The notes under the pieces: generated by a model
The model's database searches: none
The model's input: the letters and a program-made list of their open reading frames with translations, nothing else
Told to the model about the DNA's origin: nothing
Made by a program: the position numbers and the translations under genes
In this document: piece by piece, positions 8,313 to 16,900 of the stretch
How the letters are laid out: each line of letters opens with the position of its first letter
Numbering within the stretch: the stretch's first letter is position 1
NCBI GenBank assembly: GCA_035632095.1
Contig: DASQHM010000094.1
Location: 1 to 28,625 of the forward strand
Reading direction: 5' to 3'
DNA from: DASQHM01 sp035632095
GTDB taxonomy: Bacteria; Pseudomonadota; Alphaproteobacteria; Ferrovibrionales; Ferrovibrionaceae
DNA length: 28,625 nucleotides

Positions 8313-9113
8313 ATGGTTGCAATGGATTCCGCCGCGACGTCTTCCACCGTATCGACGACATATACCGACCACGGCGAATTGGGCCGATTTGCCGTCGTCA
8401 CCATCCGGCGCGCGGCGAAGCTGAACACGCTCGATCCGCCGACCATCGGCGCGCTGCATGCGCAGGCTCTGGCGCTTCACGGCGACGAGACGTTGCGCGG
8501 CGTGGTGGTCACCGGGGCCGGCGATCGCGCCTTCATCGGCGGCGCCGACATCTACACCATGGTCGATCTCGATGCGGACGGGGCAGAAGCCTTCATCACC
8601 TCGCTGCACGAGGCCATCGACGCGATACGGAACATTCCGGTGCCGGTGATCGCACGGGTGAACGGCTATTGCCTCGGCGCCGGGCTCGAAGTGGCCGCGG
8701 CATGCGACCTGCGCGTCGCGTGCGAGGACGCCGTCTTCGGCATGCCGGAAGTGAAAGTCGGCATGCCTTCGGTGATCGAGGCGGCTCTCTTGCCCCGCCT
8801 TATCGGCTGGGGCCGGACGGCGGAACTTGTGCTGCTTGGCGAGAACATCGGCGCCGGGGAAGCGCTGCAAATCGGACTGGTGGAAAGGGTCGTCGGCCGC
8901 GACCAACTCGACGGCGCGGTGCAATCGTGGTGCGCCGCATTGTTGTCGGCGGGACCTCGCGCCGTGCGCCTGCAAAAAGCGCTCATGCGGGATTGGGAAC
9001 GTTTGCCGTTGGACCAGGCCGTGCAGGCCGGCATCCGGCGATATCGCCAGAGTTACGGCAGCGACGAACCACGAAGCAAGCTCAGGAATTTCGTCCAGCG
9101 TCGCCGGAATTGA
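8313..9113 (+). CDS. Enoyl-CoA hydratase/isomerase (crotonase) family protein
   Basis: The protein has 266 residues. Crotonase landmarks are present: the oxyanion-hole segment AFIGGADI (73-80), NGYCLGAGLEVAAACDLRVA with the first catalytic-type glutamate at E126, and MPEVKVGMPS with the second at E146. Both glutamates used by true hydratases are retained, so hydration of a 2-enoyl-CoA or a related acyl-CoA reaction is plausible. The sequence after the second Glu (SVIEAALLPRLIG) differs from the common PGAGGTQRL form. The start is ATG 8313 with AAGGTG 5 nt upstream; ATG 8322 is an alternative. It stands alone between the divergent MFS gene and the sigma-54 promoter region of the next cluster. 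The exact substrate and pathway are not deducible. Confidence 0.9.
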   Translation: MVAMDSAATSSTVSTTYTDHGELGRFAVVTIRRAAKLNTLDPPTIGALHAQALALHGDETLRGVVVTGAGDRAFIGGADIYTMVDLDADGAEAFITSLHEAIDAIRNIPVPVIARVNGYCLGAGLEVAAACDLRVACEDAVFGMPEVKVGMPSVIEAALLPRLIGWGRTAELVLLGENIGAGEALQIGLVERVVGRDQLDGAVQSWCAALLSAGPRAVRLQKALMRDWERLPLDQAVQAGIRRYRQSYGSDEPRSKLRNFVQRRRN

Positions 9114-9174
9114 GTAACTGGAAACTCCCGCAATTTACGAGGAAGCTGCAAAAAATGTAGTATTTTGCCCGCTA

Positions 9175-9205
9175 GCACAACGTCGTGTGCGCACCAATGG
9201 TCGCA
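9175..9205. promoter_or_regulatory. Overlapping inverted repeats, candidate activator (enhancer) sites
   Basis: GCACA(9175-9179)-N6-TGTGC(9186-9190) is a perfect inverted repeat. It is followed directly by TGCG-C-ACC-AAT-GGT-CGCA (9188-9205), a second dyad with one unpaired base. The pair lies about 55-85 bp upstream of the -24 element, the usual position for an NtrC-family activator. The ACC-N3-GGT core is reminiscent of NtrC-type sites. Binding by the 16901-18280 regulator is inference. Confidence 0.45.
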
Positions 9206-9258
9206 AGAACGTCCTGTAACTTATTCAAGAAACTAGACTATCGTGTTGGTTTGGGAGG

Positions 9259-9274
9259 TGGCATTCTAATTGCT
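9259..9274 (+). promoter_or_regulatory. Sigma-54 (-24/-12) promoter
   Basis: TGGCAT-N5-TTGCT matches the RpoN consensus TGGCAC-N5-TTGCA. The invariant GG (9260-9261) and GC (9272-9273) are separated by exactly 10 nt. Transcription would start near 9285, about 85 nt before the GTG of the first cluster gene. The downstream operon encodes a GAFTGA-containing sigma-54 activator, which makes the match more credible. Confidence 0.62.
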
Positions 9275-9285
9275 TAAAGAGTGGT

Positions 9286-9315
9286 TAGCGGGGTGCGTTC
9301 TAGCGGGGCGTGCCT
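9286..9315 (+). repeat. Short tandem direct repeat in the leader
   Basis: TAGCGGGG occurs at 9286-9293 and again at 9301-9308 with a 15-nt period, and the flanking bases are partly similar. It lies just at or after the predicted sigma-54 start site. It may be a protein-binding site or chance. Confidence 0.35.
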
Positions 9316-9368
9316 ACTAGGGTCAATAACAAGGCCGGTGGACCAACGCCGGCGAAGAGGATGGGACA

Positions 9369-10100
9369 GTGTTGATGCGTTGGGCAATCGTATGTGATTT
9401 CGACGGCACCATTGCCGTCGAAGACGTAACAGACAGCGTGCTGGCGCGATTTGCCGATCCGGCTTGGCGCGAAATCGAAAACGATTGGAAGGCGGGGCTG
9501 ATCGGCTCGCGCGAATGTATGGCGCGGCAAGTCGATCTGTTGCGCTGCGAGCGCTCTGAACTCGACGCCCATATCGATGCCGTCCGCATCGATCCGGCCT
9601 TTCCGGCGTTCGTGTCGTTTTGCCGCCGCAAGGGCGTGTCACTGAGGGTGGTCAGCGACGGCCTCGACTACGTCATCCTTCGCGTGCTTCGCCGGCACGG
9701 CATCCACAATCTGCCGGTCGTCGCCAATCGCCTCGACATGTTGCCGGGTGGGCGCTATCGCCTCGGGTTTCCGAACGCCCTCGGCGCCTGCGTCGCCGCC
9801 AGCGGCACCTGCAAGTGTTCCACCATGTCGGCGGGCCCGGGCCACGACATCCGCGTTCGGCCGCGCCATCTGCTGATCGGCGACGGCGCCTCGGACTTTT
9901 GCGCCGCGACCGGCGCCGACCTGGTCTTTGCCAAGGACCGGCTTTTGGCGCATTGCGAGCAGCGCAATCTGCCCCACGTCGCCTTCGCAGATTTTGGCGA
10001 GGCGCGCCGGCTTTTCGCGGCATTGCTCGATATTCCCGCGAAGATCGCCGAGCCGCTGGCGGGAGACGGCGAGCGGGCCGCTCTCGGGTTCGGGGATTAG
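9369..10100 (+). CDS. HAD-superfamily phosphatase (MtnX/SerB-like, HAD-IB)
   Basis: The 243-residue HAD protein has all core motifs. The nucleophile loop is VCDFDGTIA (D10, D12), the motif II Ser is in LRVVSDG, and the acidic motif is LLIGDGASD. The V-T-D-S-V-L cap start and the Cys pair in SGTCKCS resemble MtnX-like phosphatases, but no other methionine-salvage gene is nearby. It should hydrolyse a small phosphorylated metabolite in the cytoplasm, and I infer it acts in the pathway of the cluster it opens. The start is GTG 9369, because GAGG (9357-9360) sits 8 nt upstream; ATG 9375 is the alternative. It is the first gene after the sigma-54 promoter. Only 5 nt separate its stop from the aminotransferase start. 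Confidence 0.87.
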   Translation: MLMRWAIVCDFDGTIAVEDVTDSVLARFADPAWREIENDWKAGLIGSRECMARQVDLLRCERSELDAHIDAVRIDPAFPAFVSFCRRKGVSLRVVSDGLDYVILRVLRRHGIHNLPVVANRLDMLPGGRYRLGFPNALGACVAASGTCKCSTMSAGPGHDIRVRPRHLLIGDGASDFCAATGADLVFAKDRLLAHCEQRNLPHVAFADFGEARRLFAALLDIPAKIAEPLAGDGERAALGFGD

Positions 10101-10105
10101 GGCCA

Positions 10106-11476
10106 ATGAGGGATGCCGACCTGTTGCGCCAAGAAGCCGCGTATTGCTCCTTCGGCGATACGGTGCACTACCAGGAGCCGCCGAAAATCTTCAGTCGCTG
10201 CGAAGGGTCGTTTCTCTATGACGGCGAAGAGCGCCCCTACCTCGATCTGCAGATGTGGTATTCGGCGGTCAATTTCGGTTACGCCAATCCAAGGCTGAAC
10301 AACGCGCTCAAGCGGCAGATCGACACGCTGCCGCAACTGGCGAGCCAATACCTGCACAAGGAAAAGATCGAGCTGGCCGCGGCCATCGCCAAGCGGGCCG
10401 AGAACACGTTCGGCGTCAAGGGCAGGGTGCATTTCAACGTCGGCGGCTCTCAGTCGGTGGAGGACTCGCTCAAGCTCGTACGCAACGCCAAGGGCGGCAA
10501 GAGCCTGATGTTCGCTTTCGAGGGGGGTTATCACGGCCGCACGCTCGGCGCCTCGGCGATCACATCGTCCTATCGGTACCGCCGGCGCTACGGTCACTTC
10601 TCGGACCGCGCGCAATTCGTGCCGTTTCCCTATTGCTTCCGCTGCCCCTATGGCAAGCAGCGCAACGATTGCGGCCTCTATTGCGTCGATCAGTTCGCCC
10701 GGTTGTTCGATTCCGAGTACTACGGCGTGTGGGATCCGAAGACCGGCCAATCGGAGATGGCCGCCTTCTACGTCGAGGCGATTCAGGGCACCGGCGGCTA
10801 CGTGGTGCCGCCGCCGGGATATTTCGAGAAGCTCAAGGAGGTTCTCGAGGCCCGCAAGATTCTGCTGGTCGATGACGAAATCCAGATGGGCTTTTACCGC
10901 GCCGGCAAGTTCTGGGCGATCGAGAACTTCAACGTGAAGCCGGACGTGATCGTCTTCGGCAAGGCCTTGACCAACGGGCTGAACCCGATCGCCGGACTCT
11001 GGGCCCGGGAAGAGCTGATTTCGCCCGACGTGTTCCCGCCGGGCTCGACGCACTCGACGTTTGCCAGCAATCCCTTGGGCACCGCTGTCGCCCTCGAGAC
11101 CATCAAGATGCTGGACGAGGACGACTACGAAAGCATGACCTTCGCCAAGGGCGCCTATCTTCTGGAGGGATTGCAGGACCTGAAGCGGCGTTACCGCATC
11201 GTCGGCGACGTGGACGGCCTCGGCATGGCGCTGCGCATGGAGATTTGCGGCAACGACGGCTTCACGCCCGACAAGGCCATGACCGACCGCATGGTGGACG
11301 AGGCCATGAAGGCGGACCTCGAGGTCGGCGGCAAGCGCTACGGGCTCGTGCTCGACATCGGCGGCTATTACAAGAACGTCGTCACCTTGGCGCCGGCGCT
11401 CACCATCAGCCGCGAGGAAATGGATCTGGCGCTTGCGCTGCTGGACCGTCTTCTGCATCGGGTTACGCGAGGCTGA
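10106..11476 (+). CDS. Class III PLP-dependent aminotransferase
   Basis: The 456-residue protein is a fold-type I, class III aminotransferase related to ornithine, GABA and acetylornithine transaminases. The PLP lysine is K286 (VFGKALTNGLNPIAG). The ring-nitrogen Asp is in LLVDDEIQMGF (D257), EAIQGTGGYVVPP (from E224) precedes it, and the small-domain loop GSTHSTFASNPLGTA is present. A four-cysteine insertion (C177, C180, C189, C193) is typical of some broad-substrate members and may bind a metal. It should transfer an amino group to an aldehyde or ketone, probably producing an omega-amine. The reading frame is open far upstream, but ATG 10106, 5 nt after the phosphatase stop, gives the natural N-terminus MRDADLLRQE. 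The arginase-fold gene starts 4 nt after its stop. Confidence 0.92.
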   Translation: MRDADLLRQEAAYCSFGDTVHYQEPPKIFSRCEGSFLYDGEERPYLDLQMWYSAVNFGYANPRLNNALKRQIDTLPQLASQYLHKEKIELAAAIAKRAENTFGVKGRVHFNVGGSQSVEDSLKLVRNAKGGKSLMFAFEGGYHGRTLGASAITSSYRYRRRYGHFSDRAQFVPFPYCFRCPYGKQRNDCGLYCVDQFARLFDSEYYGVWDPKTGQSEMAAFYVEAIQGTGGYVVPPPGYFEKLKEVLEARKILLVDDEIQMGFYRAGKFWAIENFNVKPDVIVFGKALTNGLNPIAGLWAREELISPDVFPPGSTHSTFASNPLGTAVALETIKMLDEDDYESMTFAKGAYLLEGLQDLKRRYRIVGDVDGLGMALRMEICGNDGFTPDKAMTDRMVDEAMKADLEVGGKRYGLVLDIGGYYKNVVTLAPALTISREEMDLALALLDRLLHRVTRG

Positions 11477-11480
11477 CGCC

Positions 11481-12404
11481 ATGCGATTGCGCGTGCTCGA
11501 TCTCGACGGCAGCCTGCGCGAACAACCGGCGCTGAAGGAAGCCATCGGCGAAGGTTCGGCGCAAGTCATCGATTTTGCCGCCGAGCGGGATGCGCTTCGC
11601 CTTTGGGCCAGCCGCCGTCGCATGCGTGATTTCGCCGGACGCATCGGCGCATTGGCCGCGCCCGCCGGAAAGGGGCCGGACGTGACGTTTCTCGGCTCCG
11701 GCGATTTCCACCATCTGACGTATGCATTGATCGCTCGCGCGCCGACGCCGCTGACGGTGCTGCATTTCGACAATCATCCGGACTGGGTCAGATTGCCGCC
11801 GGCATTTCATTGCGGCTCGTGGATCAACCGGCTGCTGGAATTGCCGCATGTGATGCGCATCGTCACAGTCGGTCCCTGCGGCAGCGATCTGGATTTGCCG
11901 CAGCTCAAGGGCGGCAATCTCGGCGCGCTCGCGGACGGCCGGCTGGAGCTCTATCCCTGGCGCCACGGGCCGAGCCGCGTCTGGGGCCGTATCGGGTCCG
12001 GCGCCGGCCACCGGCGCGAAGGCGATCACCTGGTTTGGCGCTGCGTCGGCGACGACGGCTGGCCGGCTTTTCTCGACGACCTAGTGTCGCGCCTTCCGAC
12101 CGATGCGGTCTGGATCACCATCGACAAGGACGTGCTTCGCCCGGAAGACGCCGCGACCAATTGGGATCAAGGCGAAATGCCGCTCGCGGCGCTGGTGGCG
12201 GCGCTGAAGACAGTTGCCGGCGCCAAGCGCGTCGCCGGCATCGATGTTTGCGGCGAGTACGCGCCGCCCGCTTTCGTCAATCCGCTGAAGCGCATCGCCG
12301 CTCGCCTGGATCATCTGCGGGCGAAGGGCGCGGAGCCCGACGTGGCGCGCAATGCCCGCACCAACGCAATTCTTCTGACCACATTGCGCGAGGTCGCCGC
12401 ATGA
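11481..12404 (+). CDS. Arginase/ureohydrolase-fold hydrolase
   Basis: The 307-residue protein has overall low similarity to classic arginases, but the six metal-ligand positions can be read. The motif I His is in GSGDFHHLT (H77/H78). Motif II is FDNHPD (D97, H99, D101; usually DAHxD). Motif III is TIDKD (D215, D217). A late Glu (E259 in GIDVCGEYAP) corresponds to the arginase substrate-side Glu. It should be a binuclear-Mn hydrolase of a guanidino, amidino or amide bond; the substrate is unknown. The start is ATG 11481 with GAGG at 11469-11472; upstream in-frame sequence overlaps the aminotransferase and is not family-like. The stop overlaps the next start as ATGA (12401-12404). Confidence 0.8.
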   Translation: MRLRVLDLDGSLREQPALKEAIGEGSAQVIDFAAERDALRLWASRRRMRDFAGRIGALAAPAGKGPDVTFLGSGDFHHLTYALIARAPTPLTVLHFDNHPDWVRLPPAFHCGSWINRLLELPHVMRIVTVGPCGSDLDLPQLKGGNLGALADGRLELYPWRHGPSRVWGRIGSGAGHRREGDHLVWRCVGDDGWPAFLDDLVSRLPTDAVWITIDKDVLRPEDAATNWDQGEMPLAALVAALKTVAGAKRVAGIDVCGEYAPPAFVNPLKRIAARLDHLRAKGAEPDVARNARTNAILLTTLREVAA

Positions 12405-12772
12405 CGCCGTGGCTGGCCCTGCTGTTTCTGGTGTCGGTGGTCTGCGACGTGAGCGGGCAATTCTGCTTCAAACGAGGCGCCGACGGCATCGAGCACGTTG
12501 GCCGCGGGTCCAAGCTCGCCGCATTTCTGGGCGGCTTGCTGCAGGCGCGCTGGCTTTGGCTCGGCATCGGAATCTACGCGGTCGAACTGGTCGTATGGCT
12601 CAGCATCCTGGCGCGGGTGCCGCTCAGTCTCGCCTATCCGCTGAACAGCCTGAACTATTGCGGCGTGCTGATCGCGAGCCGCCTGTTCCTGCGCGAACGG
12701 ATTCCACTCCGGCGCTGGCTCGGCGCGGGGATCATCACGGTCGGCGTGGCCATCGTCGGAGTTGCGGCATGA
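12401..12772 (+). CDS. Small SMR/DMT-type membrane protein, first of a pair
   Basis: The 123-residue protein has four predicted transmembrane helices, the size of one small-multidrug-resistance subunit or an ArnE/ArnF half-transporter. In helix 1, D16-V-S-G-Q-F-C-F-K lines up without gaps with the EmrE segment E14-V-I-G-T-T-L-M-K. The essential acidic residue is therefore present as Asp. Helices 3-4 (VPLSLAYPLNSLNY, WLGAGIITVGVAIVG) also follow the SMR pattern. It probably forms an antiparallel dimer with the second such protein (14768-15151) and exports a cationic or lipid-linked product of the cluster; this is inference. ATG 12401 overlaps the previous stop and its own stop overlaps the next ATG, so expression is coupled. 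Confidence 0.85.
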   Translation: MTPWLALLFLVSVVCDVSGQFCFKRGADGIEHVGRGSKLAAFLGGLLQARWLWLGIGIYAVELVVWLSILARVPLSLAYPLNSLNYCGVLIASRLFLRERIPLRRWLGAGIITVGVAIVGVAA

Positions 12773-13632
12773 GTACCACGGACAACAGCTTCTACTACCG
12801 CGGCGGCCGCGCCGGGGTCCTGTTGATTCACGGCTTGACGGGTACGCCGACCGAAATGCGTTTCGTTGGCAGGGGCCTGGCGCAAGCGGGGTTCACCGTC
12901 TACGGCATGCAGCTCGACGGCCATTGCGGAAGCGAGGCCGACCTGCTCGCAACGCGCTGGCCCGATTGGTACGCCAGCGTCGAGCGCGCCTATGAGCATT
13001 TCCGGCGCGACGTGGATGTGGTTTTCGCCGGCGGCCTGTCCATGGGCGCCGTGTTGGCCATGCACTTGGCGGCGCAGCGGCCGGGCGCCGTGCAGGGAAT
13101 GGCACTCTATTCCACGACGCTCTGGTATGACGGCTGGACCATTCCGGTCACGCGCCATTTAATGCCGTTGCTCCCGATTGTCGTGCGGCTGCCCTTCGGC
13201 AAGCGCCGCAGGTTCGCCGAAGCGTTCCCTTACGGCATCAAGGACGACCGGCTGCGTCAGCGCGTGGTGAGCAACATGCTGAGCGGCGCCAGCGGCGCGG
13301 CCGGGCTGCCCAGCACGCCGTGGCCCAGTTTGCATGAGCTCAACACCCTGGTCCGGATCGTCTGCCGTGAAATGCCGGCCATCACTACGCCGACGCTGAT
13401 CATGCATGCGCGCGACGACGACATGACGGCGACGACGAATGCCGACTACATCGAACGCCGTCTCGGCGGCCTGGTCCGCAAGGTCATTCTCGACGATTGC
13501 TATCACATGATAACGGTGGATCGGCAGCGCGGCGACGTGGTGCGCGAAAGCGCCGAGTTCTTCACCGGCCTATCCAGAATCTCGCACTTTCGGGCGGTGC
13601 ATGAGGTTGCCTCAAGCGCCGCCGGTTCGTGA
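12769..13632 (+). CDS. Alpha/beta hydrolase (carboxylesterase/monoacylglycerol lipase-like)
   Basis: The 287-residue protein has the alpha/beta-hydrolase layout. The oxyanion loop is VLLIHGLTGTP (HG at 21-22), the nucleophile elbow is GGLSMGAVLA with S91, the acid is at about D217 (MHARDDDMT), and the histidine is H246 (DCYHMITVD). The LIHGLTGTPTEM start resembles Est30-type carboxylesterases and monoglyceride lipases. It should cleave a carboxylic ester, thioester or amide. In this cluster it may act as a thioesterase or deprotecting step for the acyltransferase product, which is a guess. The start is ATG 12769, as ATGA with the stop of the small membrane protein; the longer upstream frame overlaps that gene. 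Confidence 0.88.
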   Translation: MSTTDNSFYYRGGRAGVLLIHGLTGTPTEMRFVGRGLAQAGFTVYGMQLDGHCGSEADLLATRWPDWYASVERAYEHFRRDVDVVFAGGLSMGAVLAMHLAAQRPGAVQGMALYSTTLWYDGWTIPVTRHLMPLLPIVVRLPFGKRRRFAEAFPYGIKDDRLRQRVVSNMLSGASGAAGLPSTPWPSLHELNTLVRIVCREMPAITTPTLIMHARDDDMTATTNADYIERRLGGLVRKVILDDCYHMITVDRQRGDVVRESAEFFTGLSRISHFRAVHEVASSAAGS

Positions 13633-14771
13633 GCGCCGCCATGATGGACGCGCTGGTCGTGACGAGCATAGACCGGATCCCGCGGGCCGAATGGGACCGC
13701 TGTTTCCGCGGCGAACTGGAAGGGTGGGACTATCACAGAGCCGTCGAGCAAGCCGGCTTGCCGGGATTCTCGCACCGGTACGTGGCATTGTTCGATCGTG
13801 GCGCGCTGCTTGCCGCGGCGCCCGCGTTCATCACCGACTATCGCCTCGACACCACGGTGCAAGGCCCGTGGAAACGCGTGAGCAGCGCGCTTGCGCGCGC
13901 CATGCCGCGATTGATGTCGTTGCGCATGATCTGCCTCGGCTCGCCGGTGTCCGAGGTTTGCCATCTCGGCTTCGCGCCAAGCGTCAGCGACATCGATAAG
14001 CCGCGATTGCTGACGCGGATGTTGAGAGCCCTCGAAGACTATGCGCGCGAGCAACGTGTCGGCCTCATTTGCGTGAAGGACGCGCCGGATGCGGCCGAAA
14101 GTCTGTGGCATTTTGCGCTGGACGCAGGGTATCAGCGCCTGCCCAGCCTGCCGACCGCCGTTCTGGACTTGGATGGTTGTGACGAAGCCGCGTATCTGGC
14201 GCGCTTGAGCGGCTCCACGCGCAAGGACGTGCGCCGCAAGATGAAGATGTCGGCCGAGCTTCGCATCGAGCGACGAAGCACGATTGACGACGTGCTGCCG
14301 GAAATCATGGCGCTGTACGATCAAACCTTGGCGCGAAGCGATCTGCAGTTCGAGCGGCTGACGCCGGAATACTTCGCCGGCGTGCTTCGGCACATGGGCG
14401 CACGCGCAAGTTGTTTCCTCTACTGGCATGTGGACACGCTTATCGGCTTCAACCTGGTTTTGCATGACGGTGACCGTCTGATCGACAAGTTTCTCGGCAT
14501 GCACGGCGAGCTCGGACGACGCTATAATCTCTACTTCGTCAGTTGGATGACCAATGTCCGTCTGTGCATCGCAGGGGGAATACCGTGCTATCAGAGCGGG
14601 CAAGCCGGTTATGGGCCGAAGCGCCGCTTGGGCAGCAAACTGCAGCCGAACTGGCTCTACTTCCGCCACCGCAAGCCGTGGCTCAATCGCGTGCTGAAGC
14701 TGGTCGGCCAGCTGGTGCGCGTCGATCGCTACGATCCCGACCTCGGTTCCGGGGACCGGGCGGCTGCATGA
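13629..14771 (+). CDS. FemAB/BioF2-like GNAT-fold acyltransferase
   Basis: The 380-residue protein has the look of the double-GNAT FemAB/BioF2-like acyltransferases (Acetyltransf_6-type). A central TRKDVRRKMKMSAELR stretch, the following YDQTL segment, and C-terminal blocks GFNLVLHDGDRLIDKFLGM, YNLYFVSWM and YQSGQAGYGPKRRLGS are consistent with it. Such enzymes transfer acyl or aminoacyl groups from CoA, ACP or tRNA to amines. It should N-acylate the amine made by the upstream aminotransferase; this is inference. The start is GTG 13629, overlapping the hydrolase stop as GTGA; ATG 13641 or 13644 are alternatives. The stop overlaps the next gene as ATGA. It has no signal peptide, so it is cytoplasmic. 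Confidence 0.82.
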   Translation: MSAAMMDALVVTSIDRIPRAEWDRCFRGELEGWDYHRAVEQAGLPGFSHRYVALFDRGALLAAAPAFITDYRLDTTVQGPWKRVSSALARAMPRLMSLRMICLGSPVSEVCHLGFAPSVSDIDKPRLLTRMLRALEDYAREQRVGLICVKDAPDAAESLWHFALDAGYQRLPSLPTAVLDLDGCDEAAYLARLSGSTRKDVRRKMKMSAELRIERRSTIDDVLPEIMALYDQTLARSDLQFERLTPEYFAGVLRHMGARASCFLYWHVDTLIGFNLVLHDGDRLIDKFLGMHGELGRRYNLYFVSWMTNVRLCIAGGIPCYQSGQAGYGPKRRLGSKLQPNWLYFRHRKPWLNRVLKLVGQLVRVDRYDPDLGSGDRAAA

Positions 14772-15151
14772 CCGCAGCGCGCGCGTCGCTCGTCTGGACC
14801 CTCGGACTTTGGACGCTGCTGCTGCTGTCCGACACGGGCGGGCAGCTCTTCCTAAAGCTCGGCAGCTCGGCGGTGGCAGGATTGCCGTTCGGATCGGGAT
14901 GGATCGCCCATGCGGCGACTGCGCCCTGGGTCCTCGCCGGCGTCGCGTGCTACGCCTCGTCCTTCTTCATGTGGATGGTGATCCTCAATCGCACGTCGCT
15001 CAGTTTCGCGTTTCCGGTCACGGCTCTGGTCTACATCACCGTCTTGCTGGCGAGCTGGTTCGCGCTCGGCGAGGTCATCGACGGCTGGCGCTGGACCGGC
15101 GTCGCCGTGATCCTGTTCGGGGTTTTCGTGCTCGGCGGGGACGGGCCATGA
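14768..15151 (+). CDS. Small SMR/DMT-type membrane protein, second of a pair
   Basis: The 127-residue protein has four predicted membrane helices and is a counterpart of the 12401-12772 protein. Helix 1 carries LLSDTGGQLFLK, again placing an Asp (D22) where EmrE has its essential Glu14, with a Lys eight residues later as in EmrE. Helix 3 (TSLSFAFPVTALVYITVLLA) and helix 4 (WTGVAVILFGVFVLGG) match the family. Having two divergent half-size subunits in one operon argues for a heterodimer like EbrAB or ArnE/ArnF rather than an EmrE homodimer. The start is ATG 14768 (ATGA with the acyltransferase stop); the stop overlaps the kinase start. Predicted role: export or flipping of the pathway product across the inner membrane. 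Confidence 0.84.
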   Translation: MTAARASLVWTLGLWTLLLLSDTGGQLFLKLGSSAVAGLPFGSGWIAHAATAPWVLAGVACYASSFFMWMVILNRTSLSFAFPVTALVYITVLLASWFALGEVIDGWRWTGVAVILFGVFVLGGDGP

Positions 15152-16900
15152 TCGCGGCGCCGCAAAAGGCGCGCGGCTCTTTCTCGTCCATCCAGGTCAA
15201 ACTGGTTCTGGCGTTTCTTCTGGTGAGCGTGCTGCCGATGCTGGTTGCGGCGCAACTCGCGTCCAAAGTCGTGTCGGATGCGTTCGAGGAGAATGTCCAG
15301 ACCTGGTTGCGCGAAACCTCCGTCTACTTCCTCAACAACATCATCGAGCAGCAGCAAGAGGCGGCCGGCGTCGCCCGCTTCCTGGCGGAACAGGAGGAGA
15401 TTGCCCGGCGCTTGCGCGAACGCAATGTGCCGCTGCCCGCGCCGCTCGTTCGGCTGATGGATGCCTTGGGCTACGACCTGATCGCAATTTACGACGAGGA
15501 CAGGAAGTTCATCTACCAATCGCGACCCATCACGGGCATCGATCGCGTTCCTCTGAACAGCGACAACTCGCTTTACCGCGTGACGCTGCCCGACCGCTCG
15601 CTGGTGATGGCCGCGGGCGTGCGGCGTTTCGAGGTCGACAACAAGCCGTATTTCCTCGTTCTCGGCACCTGGCTCGACGAGAATTTCATCGGCAGCATGA
15701 AGGCGCTGACCTCGCTCGAACTGCGGCTATATTTCCGCCGCGACGGCGCTTTCACCGAGCTGTTCTCCGCCCAGCGCGGCGTCGGACCGCAGGAACCCCT
15801 GCCGCCCGCCGTCGAACGTGCGCTGCTGTCGGGCACGGAGACTTACTACGACCCCGACGCCGACGAAGGGCGCTATCGCGGCATGTACAGCGCCATGCGC
15901 GACAATCAGGGTGCGTTGGTCGGCGCGATCTTCTGCGGCATCAAGTCGCGCGAAACCTTGAGCGGATGGCTCACGCGAACCAATCTCTTCCTGAGCATCT
16001 TCGTCATCGGCACATTGCTGTCGGTGCTCGCCGGTATCGTGGTGTCGCGGCAACTCTCCCGGCCGCTTCGCTCGCTCGGCAAGGGCGTGCAGGCGATCAC
16101 GGCGGGCGACTTCAACCAGCGCGTCAAAGTGCAGGGCCGGGACGAAGTGGCGGAACTCGCCACCGCGTTCAATGTCATGGCGGCGCGTCTTGGGCAGTTG
16201 CACGAACTCGAGGCGCAACTGCGCCGCCGCGACAGGCTTTCCGCGCTCGGCGAGGTCGCGGTCGGCATCGCGCATGAGGTGCGCAACCCGCTCGGCATTA
16301 TCAAGACTTCGGCGGAACTGGTGCAGAAGCGGGCGAAACTGCCGCCCGCGGACGAAAAGCTGCTGAACTACGTGATCGACGAGGTACGGCGCATCGACCA
16401 CCTGATCAACGAGTTTCTGGCCTTCGCCAAACCGGCGCCGCCGGCGCTCAGGACTGTCCGCCCGCGGGAGGTCATCGAGCGGGTGGGCCGCTTCGCCGAG
16501 CCCGAACTGGCGCGCAAGCACATCGCGTTGACCATTACGGACAATGCGACGGACGCCGTGGTCGAGGGCGACGAGGATCAACTGTTCCAGGCAAGCCTCA
16601 ACTTGATCCTCAACGCCGCCGACGCCATGCCGGACGGCGGCAGGCTCAGCATCGCGCTGAACGTCGTCGACCAGGACTTGCGGATCGATTTCTCCGATAC
16701 GGGCCACGGCATATCCGTTGATATCCAGGAGCGCATCTTCAACCCCTTCTTCACCACCAAGGAGAAGGGTACCGGGCTCGGCCTAGCCAAAGTCTTCGCA
16801 GTGATGGAGAGTCATCGCGGCCACGTGGATTGCCGCAGTGCGCCCGGCGATGGCGCGACATTCACCTTGATATTGCCCTTAAGCCGACGGAAACCGGTCG

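Noticed and set aside
9142..9165. Possible terminator after the crotonase gene (CTGCA...TGTAG around an A-run)
   Set aside because: The stem is short with a mismatch and the following T-run is interrupted, so it is not a convincing hairpin terminator.
10097..11773. 558-residue minus-strand open frame
   Set aside because: It lies opposite the aminotransferase, which has every catalytic motif; the antisense product is low-complexity and unrecognisable.
9369..14771. Ectoine, Ara4N-lipid or methionine-salvage cluster
   Set aside because: There is no EctC or EctA orthologue, no ArnA/ArnC/ArnT, and no other mtn genes. Individual parts resemble members of these pathways but the set does not.
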